The notes under the pieces: generated by a model
Databases searched by the model: none
Told to the model about the DNA's origin: nothing
Seen by the model: only the letters and a program-made list of their open reading frames with translations
Shown here: positions 43,748 to 52,235 of the stretch, one piece after another
Position numbering within the stretch: position 1 is the first letter of the stretch
Layout of the letters: the number at the start of each line of letters is the position of its first letter
Assembly (NCBI RefSeq): GCF_900608595.1
Contig: NZ_UWYY01000010.1
Span: 62,001 to 126,000, forward strand
Length of the DNA: 64,000 nucleotides
From: Promicromonospora panici
Lineage (GTDB): Bacteria; Actinomycetota; Actinomycetes; Actinomycetales; Cellulomonadaceae
Direction: 5' to 3'
Made by a program: the position numbers and the translations under genes

Positions 43748-44398
43748 TCAGCCCGCGGCCTCCGCGGCCGTCCGGAGGTCCGCGACCAGCGCACCGAACT
43801 TCTCGCCGAACTCCGAGCGGTCCCGCAGCCGCAGCAGCGACGACGGGTGCGTGGTGACCACCACGTCATGCGTCTCGCCGTCGAGCAGCTGCCCGCGCTC
43901 CGCGCCGATCCGGACCTCGCGCCCCAGCAGCGCCCGCGCCGCCGTGGCCCCGAGCGCGACCACCACCCGCGGCCGCACCGCGGTCAGCTCCGCCTCCAGC
44001 CACGGCCCGCACGCACGGATGTGCGCGACGTCCGGCTTCTTGTGCAGCCGCTGCTTGCCCCGCTCCGTGAACCGGAAGTGCTTGACCGCGTTGGTCACGT
44101 ACACCTGCTCGGCGTCCAGGCCGGCGGCGTGCAGGGCGTCGGCCAGGACCCGCCCCGCGGGGCCGACGAACGGCTCACCCTCCCGGTCCTCACGGTCGCC
44201 CGGCTGCTCGCCGACCAGCATGACCGTGGCGTCGTCCGGCCCGGACGAGAAGACCGCCTGCGTCGCCGGGCCCCACAGCTCGCAGCCGCGGCAGTCGTGC
44301 ACCGCCTGGGCGAGCTGAGCGACGTCGGCGCTCGCGGGTACCCACTCCTCGGCGCCGGGTCGGGCGGGTTTGGATTCGGCAGTTCGAGCGTGCGGCAC
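43748..44398 (-). CDS. udgX: UdgX-type uracil-DNA glycosylase (covalent)
   Basis: 216 residues of the family-4-like Fe-S uracil glycosylases. GEQPGDREDREGEPFVGPAG is the UdgX version of motif A; the R-loop GKQRLHKK carries the His (H119) that in UdgX forms a covalent bond with the abasic sugar; THPSSLLR is motif B. Cys36, Cys39 and Cys130 are probable Fe-S ligands; the family-4 fourth Cys is replaced by His107 (VKHF), as expected for UdgX. It removes uracil and stays bound, a repair or protective role not yet fully explained. Convergent with the alcohol dehydrogenase. Confidence 0.88.
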   Translation of the reverse strand: MPHARTAESKPARPGAEEWVPASADVAQLAQAVHDCRGCELWGPATQAVFSSGPDDATVMLVGEQPGDREDREGEPFVGPAGRVLADALHAAGLDAEQVYVTNAVKHFRFTERGKQRLHKKPDVAHIRACGPWLEAELTAVRPRVVVALGATAARALLGREVRIGAERGQLLDGETHDVVVTTHPSSLLRLRDRSEFGEKFGALVADLRTAAEAAG

Positions 44399-44452
44399 GG
44401 CTGCACCTCCTCAAGTCCTTGCCACCACCCTGTCCCGGCACCGGCTCGCTCG

Positions 44453-47068
44453 CTACGCGGGCGCGCCTGGCCCGCCGTCCGCTCGGTGCCGCGCGGGTCG
44501 CAGCCAGGTCGTCGTGGCCCGGACCAGCGCCTGGCGTCCCGTCGTGCCTAGCTTGTGGGCAGTGTTGTGCAGGTGCGTCTCCACGGTGCGGACGCTCATC
44601 TGCAGGGTCGCGGCGACGGTGGCGGCCGGCATCGGCGTGGCGATGAGCTGCACGATCTCCAGCTCGCGGGCCGACAGGCCGACGTCGTTCACGAGCGGGG
44701 CGAAGAGACCTGAGCGTTCTATGCCGGCGACCGAGGAGAGCTGCCAGGCGGCGTCAGCCTGCTCGACACCCTCCTGTGCCCGGCCGGCCGCGCGCAGGGC
44801 GAGCGCGCGGCTGACGGCGGCACGCACCGCGTACAGGCGCGCGCCGGTCGTCACGAACGACTTGATCGCGCGGGCCAGCCCGGCCAGGTCGTGCTCGGCG
44901 TCGGCGACCACGTACTCGCCGAGGGCGCGCAGCAGCGGGCTCTGCGTGCCGGCCGCCGTGTCGCGGACGGCACGGGCCCGGGGGGCGTCGGGCCTTTGGC
45001 CGTTCGCCTCGACCGCCAGGAGGATCGCGCTGGCGACGTAACCGCGGCCGGTGCGGTCGGCGACCAGCTCCCACAGGTCGGGAGCAGCGGCGTCGTCCCC
45101 GGCAGCCATCGCGGTCACCACCGACGGCACCATGCCGGGCCACGGCCCGGTGCCCCGTTCGGTGGCGATGGCCTGCGCCGCGAGGTTCCTGGCGTACGCC
45201 GGCCTGCCCTGACCGAGCGCGATCTCGGCGCCCAGCACCAGCACGCCGGTGTGATAGATCTCCCGGAACCCATCGACGGTAGTGGCCGACAACGTGCGGA
45301 AGAGGAGCTGGGACGCGTCCCCGAGGCGGCCGGCGAGGGCAAGGCCGAGGATCGTCACGTAGGAGAAGGCCTGGATCTGACGCAGGTGTCCGCGCTGGTA
45401 GGCGGCATGCAGCTGGTCGTCGGCCCGATCGACGCCCGCATCGATGTCGCCGGCGAGGACGTCGGCCAGCGCCCGGGCCGCCGTGGCCTGGTCGGCGAGC
45501 ACCGGGTCGTGCGGGCGGAGGCCCGCCAGGAGCTTGCGCGCGGCATCGACCTGGCCGCCGGCGACGAGCAGGTCCGCGCGAACGCACGCCCGCAGGTCGG
45601 CGCCCAGCGGTTCCCGGTCGCCGGTGGAGCTGCCGGAGCCGGCGGGCTCGTCGAGCAGTGCCGGCTCCGGCACCCGGTCGCGGAGGAAGGTCAGGTTCGC
45701 CCGCCTGGCGCGCAGCAGGCCGGCGAACCGTGGCATACGTGCTTCGTGCTTCTCCAGCAGCCGAAGTCCTGCCGGCAGGTCGGCCTGGTAGACGGCGCGC
45801 CAGCCGGCGATCCAGGAGACGGTCATCGCTGTCGCTTCGCTCTCCTCGGTGAGCGGCGTCTCGGCGATGACGTACTCGACCTGCGTCGCGGGAGCTCCGG
45901 CGGCGCGGAGCGCGATCAGCAGGGGCAGCGCCGTCTCGGGGACCGGCTCCTGCTCCCAGGCGCGCCGGGCATCGGCCACGGCGGCGGCGGCCCGGCCGAC
46001 CATCTGCTGGTTGAGGACGGCGGCGTCAGCGCCGACCGCCTGCGTGGTGTCGAACGGTGAGGTGAGCCCGGCCTCGTAGGCCCGCGCGGTCGGCAGGAAC
46101 GCCGAAGGGCCGCCGAGGTCACGCCCGTGCGCCAGCCCGAACGCCGAGCCCTCGCGACGCAGGAACTCCGCGAGCAGGGGCGGGTAGAGCCCGACCACGC
46201 CCACGCCGCCGTCGTCGATGTGGTGCACCAGCCGGGCCGACATCAGCCGGTCCAGGACCGTTCGGCCCACTAGCGTCTCGGCCTTGTCGAGCGACACCGG
46301 GCCCGTGACGGCCAGCGTGGTCGCTCCGTCCCACACCTCGGGTTCGACGCCGGCCAGGAAAGGCTCGACGACCGCGGCCAGGTGTTCGGACCACAGGTCA
46401 CCCGGCAGGGTCCAGACGCCGCGGCGCCGGACCAGCCGCCCGGTGTGCCGGCCGACCGTCGCGATCGTCCGGACCAGCCCGTGCAGCCCGCCGGACTTCA
46501 TCGCGATCCGCGCGAGCGCGCCGGCCTCGACCCGGTCGCCGAGCACGTCCTGGCAGACCTGGTGGACCTCGTCGAAGTCGAGCATCGGAACCCGGATCCG
46601 GACCGCCGGCGCGAGGCCGAGCATCAGCGAGTCCGGCCGCGCCGGCTGGTGGGGAAGGCTGCTGGTGACGGCGACGAGCGGCCGTTGCCGGTGGGCCGTG
46701 AGCAAGGCGCCGGCCGACGGCAGGTCGAGCTCGTCGGCGTCGTCGGCGACGACCACCGCCGAGCCCCGGAGCTGCTGGGCCAGGGCGCGGGTGACCTCGT
46801 CGGCAGGCTTGCGGGGACCTGGAGGGGCCGCGGCGCCGATGCCCGACGCCAGGAGCGCTCCGTACGGCTCTCCGCGCCAGGCGGCGTTGCCGCCCAGCCG
46901 GAGCACCGTCGCACCGGCGTCGTCCAGGCGGTCGGCGACCAGACCGAGCAGCGCGCTGCGCCCGGAGCTGTGCGGGCCCACGAGGTGCACGCTCACGCCG
47001 TCGTGCACGAATGCTTCGATCTGGTCGATCAGTCGGGCGAAGACGCCCTCGACGGGGTTCTCCTCCAT
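44453..47068 (-). CDS. Large LuxR-family regulator with N-terminal P-loop
   Basis: 871 residues. The N-terminal AAA/STAND domain is short: VHLVGPHSSGRSALLGLVAD provides a Walker A (GPHSSGRSA, Ser-Gly-Arg instead of Gly-Lys), and SAVVVADDADELD a Walker B. The middle is helical and TPR-like (about 330-780); a C-terminal LuxR helix-turn-helix (LSARELEIVQLIATPMPAAT, MSVRTVETHLHNTAHKL) closes it. Loss of the P-loop lysine suggests weak or no ATP hydrolysis. Divergent from the BadF-FHA gene (212-bp gap holding an AT-rich CATATATCA). Confidence 0.83.
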   Translation of the reverse strand: MEENPVEGVFARLIDQIEAFVHDGVSVHLVGPHSSGRSALLGLVADRLDDAGATVLRLGGNAAWRGEPYGALLASGIGAAAPPGPRKPADEVTRALAQQLRGSAVVVADDADELDLPSAGALLTAHRQRPLVAVTSSLPHQPARPDSLMLGLAPAVRIRVPMLDFDEVHQVCQDVLGDRVEAGALARIAMKSGGLHGLVRTIATVGRHTGRLVRRRGVWTLPGDLWSEHLAAVVEPFLAGVEPEVWDGATTLAVTGPVSLDKAETLVGRTVLDRLMSARLVHHIDDGGVGVVGLYPPLLAEFLRREGSAFGLAHGRDLGGPSAFLPTARAYEAGLTSPFDTTQAVGADAAVLNQQMVGRAAAAVADARRAWEQEPVPETALPLLIALRAAGAPATQVEYVIAETPLTEESEATAMTVSWIAGWRAVYQADLPAGLRLLEKHEARMPRFAGLLRARRANLTFLRDRVPEPALLDEPAGSGSSTGDREPLGADLRACVRADLLVAGGQVDAARKLLAGLRPHDPVLADQATAARALADVLAGDIDAGVDRADDQLHAAYQRGHLRQIQAFSYVTILGLALAGRLGDASQLLFRTLSATTVDGFREIYHTGVLVLGAEIALGQGRPAYARNLAAQAIATERGTGPWPGMVPSVVTAMAAGDDAAAPDLWELVADRTGRGYVASAILLAVEANGQRPDAPRARAVRDTAAGTQSPLLRALGEYVVADAEHDLAGLARAIKSFVTTGARLYAVRAAVSRALALRAAGRAQEGVEQADAAWQLSSVAGIERSGLFAPLVNDVGLSARELEIVQLIATPMPAATVAATLQMSVRTVETHLHNTAHKLGTTGRQALVRATTTWLRPARHRADGGPGAPA

Positions 47069-47280
47069 AGGCCGACAGTACCCGCGCGGGCCCGCACTTC
47101 CGTGTCGGCGGGTACCGGGTCCGGCCGGGCGGGCGCGTAGCGGTGCGCTCGCGGGCACGTAGATCTGCCCCTGTCGGCTGCGGGCGCCGTGCGACGTCGT
47201 CGGCGCTGACGGCTCCGGCGCCAGACGCATATATCACCCGTCGCGTCGCGGGCCGCGACGTCCCGGGGGAGTATGTCCCG

Positions 47281-48771
47281 GTGCCGATAGCGACTGGTCA
47301 GCAGGGTGGGGCAAGTGGCCTCGAAACGGACACGCGGGTGGCGGGGGTCGACATCGGCGGCACGGGGTCGCGCCTGCGCGTCAGTACGGGACCGGGCGGA
47401 AAGTCCTATGAGATCGCCGGGCCGCCGGCCGCCGTCGTCGGCGGCCGCTCGACCGTGCCTGACGTGGTGCGGAACCTGTGCCGCGGCTTCGCGGCCGAGT
47501 TCGGCGGGCGGCCTCGGGTGGCGGCCGCCGCCGTCGGGATGCGGGGCTTCCGGTCCCTGACGCAGGCGGGGAAGCTCGACCCGAACCGCGTGCACGACAT
47601 CCTCGCGGAGGAGCTGCGCACCAGCTCGACCGCCGTGTCGAGCGATGCGGTCACGGCCCACCTGGGTGCCCTCGGCGCTGGACCGGGCGCCACGCTCGCG
47701 GTCGGCACGGGTGCGGTGGCGGTCGCCTGCGACGACGTCGGCAGGTGGCACCTCGCCGACGGGATGGGGCCGCACGTGGGCGACAACGGCGGCGGCGCCT
47801 GGATCGGACGGCGCGGCCTGGACGCCGCGGCGCGCTCGATGGACGGCCGCCGGATGGGCGCGTCGCCGGGGCTGGTCCGGGCCGCCGAGGAGCACTTCGG
47901 ACGGCGGGAGCAGTGGACATCCGTCAACAACGTGTCGCTGTTCGCCGCGTTCGCGCCGCAGGTCATCGCTGAGGCGGGCAACGGTGACCTGGCGTGCCGC
48001 CAGATCCTCGACGAGGCGGCCCAGTCCCTGGCCGACGGGCTGTGCGCCGTGCTGAGCCATCCCGGTGTCGAGCCGGTGGCGGTCACCACCGGAAAGCTCC
48101 TGATGCATGCGCCGGTGTTCCGGTCGATGGTGCTCCAGCACCTCCTGGAGAAGCGCGCCGACGTGCGCGTGCAGCCCAGTGCGGGGCTCCCGATCGACGG
48201 CGCGCTGGCCCTCGCGCGGATGCTGACCGCGCACCCCGACGTCGTCCAGGAGCACGTCCCCCTGCTCGCGGTCCGGATCGGCGCTGGACCCCGGCTGGAC
48301 GACTCGATCACGATGCCGAAGGTGGTGCTCCCGGCCGTCCGGCCGATGGAGCGGCTCGAGAACACACCGAGGGCGTGGGCGGTGGAGATCCGGTCCGACT
48401 TCGAGTGGTCGGCCGACCAGGTCCCGGAGGGCGACATGGTCTCGTCCGTGTCCGCGGACGCCGTCGTGCCACTGACCGGCGAGCGCCTCGTGGTCGGACG
48501 CGCCTCGCGCAGCCGCGGCGTCGTGCCCGACATCGTGTGCGAGGACACGGGGGTCTCGCGCAGGCACTGCGAGATCGCCTGGGTGGAGGGTGGCTGGAGC
48601 GTCGTCGACCTCGGGTCGGCCAACGGCACGTACGTCGCCGCCCGCGGCGACGCGCTGCCCACCGAGCCGCTGCGGCCGGGGGAGCGCCGCTGGCTGTCCG
48701 ACGGCGACCGCATCTACGTCGGCGGCTGGACCTGCCTGACGACGCGGGCGGTCACCGCGAACGTGCGCTGA
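47281..48771 (+). CDS. BadF/BadG-type ASKHA kinase fused to a C-terminal FHA domain
   Basis: 496 residues from GTG (GGGGGAG upstream). Residues about 20-330 are an ASKHA sugar-kinase/ATPase fold of the BadF/BadG/N-acetylglucosamine-kinase group: GVDIGGTGSRLRV (phosphate 1), SSDAVTAHLGALG, GPGATLAVGTGAVAVACDD (phosphate 2), DNGGGAWIGRRGLDAAARSM. Residues about 400-485 are a canonical FHA domain: VVGRASRSRG, GVSRRHCEI, VVDLGSANGTYV, binding phosphothreonine. The fusion implies that a kinase-like activity is recruited to a Ser/Thr-kinase substrate; no such kinase gene is in the window. Function unknown. Confidence 0.82.
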   Translation: MPIATGQQGGASGLETDTRVAGVDIGGTGSRLRVSTGPGGKSYEIAGPPAAVVGGRSTVPDVVRNLCRGFAAEFGGRPRVAAAAVGMRGFRSLTQAGKLDPNRVHDILAEELRTSSTAVSSDAVTAHLGALGAGPGATLAVGTGAVAVACDDVGRWHLADGMGPHVGDNGGGAWIGRRGLDAAARSMDGRRMGASPGLVRAAEEHFGRREQWTSVNNVSLFAAFAPQVIAEAGNGDLACRQILDEAAQSLADGLCAVLSHPGVEPVAVTTGKLLMHAPVFRSMVLQHLLEKRADVRVQPSAGLPIDGALALARMLTAHPDVVQEHVPLLAVRIGAGPRLDDSITMPKVVLPAVRPMERLENTPRAWAVEIRSDFEWSADQVPEGDMVSSVSADAVVPLTGERLVVGRASRSRGVVPDIVCEDTGVSRRHCEIAWVEGGWSVVDLGSANGTYVAARGDALPTEPLRPGERRWLSDGDRIYVGGWTCLTTRAVTANVR

Positions 48772-48844
48772 CCTGTTCTCGGCGTTCATGGTGTCTCGCC
48801 GGAATCCGCTGGACCGCGCCAGGCCAGGCTTCTACCTTGGCGCC

Positions 48845-49864
48845 ATGTCCGGTATCGAGCTCGCCCGCGCGTACTGGGCCGACATCGTCCGTCCGATCCT
48901 GGACCGGGAGCTGCCCGGCGTGCCGCGCGCGGTAGGGCGGCTCGGCGGTGGGTCGGACGTGCTGGGGCTGGACGACGACACCTCTCGTGACCACGACTGG
49001 GGGCTGCGGCTGACCCTCCTCGTCCCGGCCGAGCACGTCCACGACGTGGATCGGGTCCTGGCCGCGTCCCTCCCGGCGTCGTACCGGGGCCGGCCGACGG
49101 CGTTCCCCGTTACCTGGGACCCGACCGTCCGGTACCGCGTCGAGGTGGCGTCACCCGCGGATCTCGTGCGGTCGCGCACGGGGCTCGACGTCGGCGACGG
49201 CCTCACGCCCACCGACTGGCTCTCGCTGACCGGGCAGTCCGTACTGGAGGTCACCGCTGGGCCGGTGTTCGAGGACACGTCCGGCGAGATCACCGCGCTG
49301 CGCGAGCGCCTGTCCTGGTACCCGCACGACGTGTGGCTGCACGTCCTGGCCGCGGACTGGACCCGCGTCGAGCAGGAGCTGCCGTTCGTGGGCCGCACCG
49401 GGCAGCGCGGCGACGACCTCGGGTCCCGGCTGATCGCCGCGCGCCTGATCACGGCGCTGGTCCGGCTGGGCTTCCTGCTGGAGCGGAGCTGGCCGCCGTA
49501 CCCCAAGTGGGCGGGGACCCTGTTCGCACGGCTGCCGGTGGCGCCGTCGGCCGGCGGGCACCTGGTGGGCGCGCTCGCGGCCGCGACCTGGGAGGAGCGG
49601 GACGCGGCCCTGCGCGCGGCGTGCGAGGCGCTGCACGAGCGGCAGCGCGCCGTCGGGCTGCCGGCGCTCGACGGGCCGGCGTGCGAGCCGTTCTACGACC
49701 GCCCGTTCACGGGGTTGCGCGGTATACCGCAGGTGCTGAGAGCCGCGGTCACCGACCCGGCGGTGCGCTCACTGTCGCACCGCGGTGGCGTCGAGCAGTG
49801 GGTGGACGACGTCGGCACCCTCACCGACGCGGGCGTGCGGCCCCGCCTCGCGGCCTGCGAGTGA
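48845..49864 (+). CDS. DUF4037-family, nucleotidyltransferase-like protein
   Basis: 339 residues. The N-terminus carries a nucleotidyltransferase-like motif: RLGGGSDVLGLDDDTSRDHD with GS and two Asp residues, followed by a strand WGLRLTLLV. The remainder, including WYPHDVWLHVLAADWTRVEQ and GDDLGSRLIAARLITALVRL, is typical of DUF4037 proteins. Such folds resemble aminoglycoside nucleotidyltransferases and MNT-type antitoxins, but the substrate is unknown. ATG at 48845 is chosen over an upstream in-frame ATG at 48788. It ends 69 bp before the Wadjet operon and is co-directional. Confidence 0.72.
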   Translation: MSGIELARAYWADIVRPILDRELPGVPRAVGRLGGGSDVLGLDDDTSRDHDWGLRLTLLVPAEHVHDVDRVLAASLPASYRGRPTAFPVTWDPTVRYRVEVASPADLVRSRTGLDVGDGLTPTDWLSLTGQSVLEVTAGPVFEDTSGEITALRERLSWYPHDVWLHVLAADWTRVEQELPFVGRTGQRGDDLGSRLIAARLITALVRLGFLLERSWPPYPKWAGTLFARLPVAPSAGGHLVGALAAATWEERDAALRAACEALHERQRAVGLPALDGPACEPFYDRPFTGLRGIPQVLRAAVTDPAVRSLSHRGGVEQWVDDVGTLTDAGVRPRLAACE

Positions 49865-49933
49865 CGATCCGGCACGGCGCCCTGTGGACGACGGCGCGGT
49901 GAATGTCGGCGGTCCGACGTACTCTGACCGGCG

Positions 49934-51439
49934 ATGATTACTCGTGCAGAGAGTGCGTACCTGGGCGCGCTCCGGGCCTTCCAGGAGCCGATGCTGGACC
50001 TGCTCCACCGGAGGTATGCCCCATTGGTGGTGTCGCTGCTGTCGCTCGTGTTCACACCGGAGCGCCCGACGGTGCCCGTGGCGGAGGCGCACACCGAGAT
50101 CGGCGACGCGCTCGACCAGCTGCGCGCGCAGGGCTACGAGCTGAACGCGGACGGCACCCGGGCGATCCCGCTGGGCAGCGCCCGCGAGCTGTGCCGGCAA
50201 TGGGCCGACGTCGGCTGGCTGAAACGCCAGATCGTCGAGGGCGACGTCGAGGTCTACCAGCTCTCGGCGCACGCCGTCGGGGCGCTGGAGGTCGCAGGGC
50301 GCGCCGGTGGGGCGCGCGCGCGGGTCTCGGAGTCGCGAGTCCGGACGCTCCTGGAGGCCGTGGAGCGGCTGGCCCAGGACGCCGACCCCGACGTGCTGGT
50401 CCGCATGGCGCGGCTGGACGGCCAAATCAAGCGGCTGCAGGCCGAGCTGACGCGGATCCAGCGGACGGGCGAGGTCGACGAGGTGGACGAGGAGGAGCTG
50501 CTCGAGGAGGCGGAGAACGTCCTGCACCTGGTGCGCGAGCTGCCCGCCGACTTCGCGCGCGTGGCGGAGTCGATCCGGGCCATGCAGCGGGACGTGGTGA
50601 CGGCGCTGCGCCAGGACGAGCGCCCGTCGGGCGACGTGCTGCGCGAGTACCTGGAGCGCGGTGAGCAGGTGATGACCGCCACGCCCGAGGGCCGCGCCTT
50701 CGCCGGCGCGCTGCGCCTGATCGGCGACCCGGAGCGGATCGACGAGCTGTCGCTCCAGCTCGACACGGTGCTGCGGCACCGCTTCACGGGGCGGCTGCCG
50801 GGGCAGCAGCGCGCCGAGCTGCGCGACATCGGGCGGCGCATCGAGCAGGGCGTCGCCGAGGTCATCAAGGCCCAGCGCCAGGCCTCCCACGTCATCACCA
50901 CCCAGGTCCGCAACCACGACCCGCTGCGCGACCGCCAGGTCGACGAGCTGCTGCGCGAGGTCATGATCGGGTTCCAGACCTGGATGCCGACGACCCGGCG
51001 CAGCCAGTACGTGGACCCGCTGCGGCGGCTCCCCGTCGCCGACGTCGCGCACCTGCGCCAGTCGACGAGCGACCTCAGCCCGCCGCAGCCGCCCGTGCCG
51101 CTGTCGGCGTGGGACGACGGCGCGGACACCGACCTGGAGGACGGCGCCCGCGAGTGGGGCGGGCCGCACTACGCCGAGCTGCGGGAGCACCTGGTGTCGT
51201 TCGCGGCCGACGGCGCGGCGCCCGACGGCGGCGCGGACCTCGCCTCGGCGTTCAGCGCCGCGCCCGAGCGGATCCGCAGGCCGGTCGATCTGCTCGGGCT
51301 GCTGGAGATCGCACACCAGGACGGCATGACCGAGACCGACCAGGTATCGCTCGTCGAGGCGGTCCGCCCCGACGGGTCCCGCAGGCGGTTCGCGTTCGGC
51401 GGCGTCACGGTACAGACGAAGGAAGAGACGAATGAGTGA
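49934..51439 (+). CDS. jetA: Wadjet component JetA (DUF3375, MukF/kleisin-like)
   Basis: 501 residues, first gene of a JetABCD operon. DUF3375 proteins are the kleisin-like subunit of the Wadjet SMC complex and link the ATPase heads. Visible features: winged-helix N-terminus ([20 protein letters not shown]), a long coiled coil ([20 protein letters not shown] then [20 protein letters not shown]), and a C-terminal winged helix ([18 protein letters not shown]). No ribosome site is seen; a TACTCT hexamer at 49919-49924 could be the -10 of a near-leaderless transcript. Overlaps jetB by 8 bases. Confidence 0.92.
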   Translation: MITRAESAYLGALRAFQEPMLDLLHRRYAPLVVSLLSLVFTPERPTVPVAEAHTEIGDALDQLRAQGYELNADGTRAIPLGSARELCRQWADVGWLKRQIVEGDVEVYQLSAHAVGALEVAGRAGGARARVSESRVRTLLEAVERLAQDADPDVLVRMARLDGQIKRLQAELTRIQRTGEVDEVDEEELLEEAENVLHLVRELPADFARVAESIRAMQRDVVTALRQDERPSGDVLREYLERGEQVMTATPEGRAFAGALRLIGDPERIDELSLQLDTVLRHRFTGRLPGQQRAELRDIGRRIEQGVAEVIKAQRQASHVITTQVRNHDPLRDRQVDELLREVMIGFQTWMPTTRRSQYVDPLRRLPVADVAHLRQSTSDLSPPQPPVPLSAWDDGADTDLEDGAREWGGPHYAELREHLVSFAADGAAPDGGADLASAFSAAPERIRRPVDLLGLLEIAHQDGMTETDQVSLVEAVRPDGSRRRFAFGGVTVQTKEETNE

Positions 51440-52235
51440 GACCGCCGTCGAGGAGCAGGTCCCGGCCGAGGAGCAGACGCCGGCCGAGGACCAGGCGCCG
51501 GCCGAGGACCAGGCGCCGGAAGGCGGGGCTGAGCCGGCCGACGGCTTCATCGACCCGGTCCCCATGGAGGAGGACCCGGAGCAGCTGTTCGCCGGCGACT
51601 CCGGGACGCTCGACGCCGCCGTGCGCCGGGTGCTCGTCCGCCTGCTGCGGCGCCGGTTCCTGACTGCGGAGCAGAACCGGGCGCAATGGCGCACCCTGCT
51701 GGAGAACCAGCAGGTGATCGAGTCGCGGCTGCACGACCTGTTCATCCATCTCGTCGTCGACCACGACCGGGGCATCGCCTACAAGAAGCAGGTGCGCTCG
51801 GCCGAGCTCGACGTCCCGATCATGCTGAAGGACGATCCGTACAGCCGGGCCGAGACGCTGGTCCTGGTCCATCTGCGCACCGTCTTCCAGCGGGAGCAGG
51901 GCGCGGGGGAGTCCTCGGCGCGGGTCGACGTCGAGGAGGTCGAGCAGACCGTGCTGACGTTCTTCGACCCCGACGACAAGAACCTCGCCGCTCGGCAGAC
52001 CGAGATCCGCAACGCCGTGCGGCGGCTGGAGAAGGAAGGGCTCATCGAGGAGGAGTCGGAGGGCCGGTTCCGCGTCACGCCGCTGGTCGAGATCGTGCTC
52101 AGCAACGAGCGCCTCGTGGAGCTGCGGGCCTGGCTCCGCGAGCAGAACGGTCTGCGCGACGAATCGACAGACCCGCCCGCCGACGCCGGACGGCAGACCG
52201 ACCTCGACGCCCCCGACCCGGAGGACCCGCGATGA
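51432..52235 (+). CDS. jetB: Wadjet component JetB (DUF4194, MukE-like)
   Basis: 267 residues. The N-terminal 35 residues are an acidic, repetitive tail ([20 protein letters not shown]) absent from most JetB proteins. The DUF4194 core (about 60-240) has paired winged helices as in Muk[60 protein letters not shown]. It binds the JetA kleisin. Its stop overlaps the jetC start (ATGA). Confidence 0.92.
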   Translation: MSETAVEEQVPAEEQTPAEDQAPAEDQAPEGGAEPADGFIDPVPMEEDPEQLFAGDSGTLDAAVRRVLVRLLRRRFLTAEQNRAQWRTLLENQQVIESRLHDLFIHLVVDHDRGIAYKKQVRSAELDVPIMLKDDPYSRAETLVLVHLRTVFQREQGAGESSARVDVEEVEQTVLTFFDPDDKNLAARQTEIRNAVRRLEKEGLIEEESEGRFRVTPLVEIVLSNERLVELRAWLREQNGLRDESTDPPADAGRQTDLDAPDPEDPR

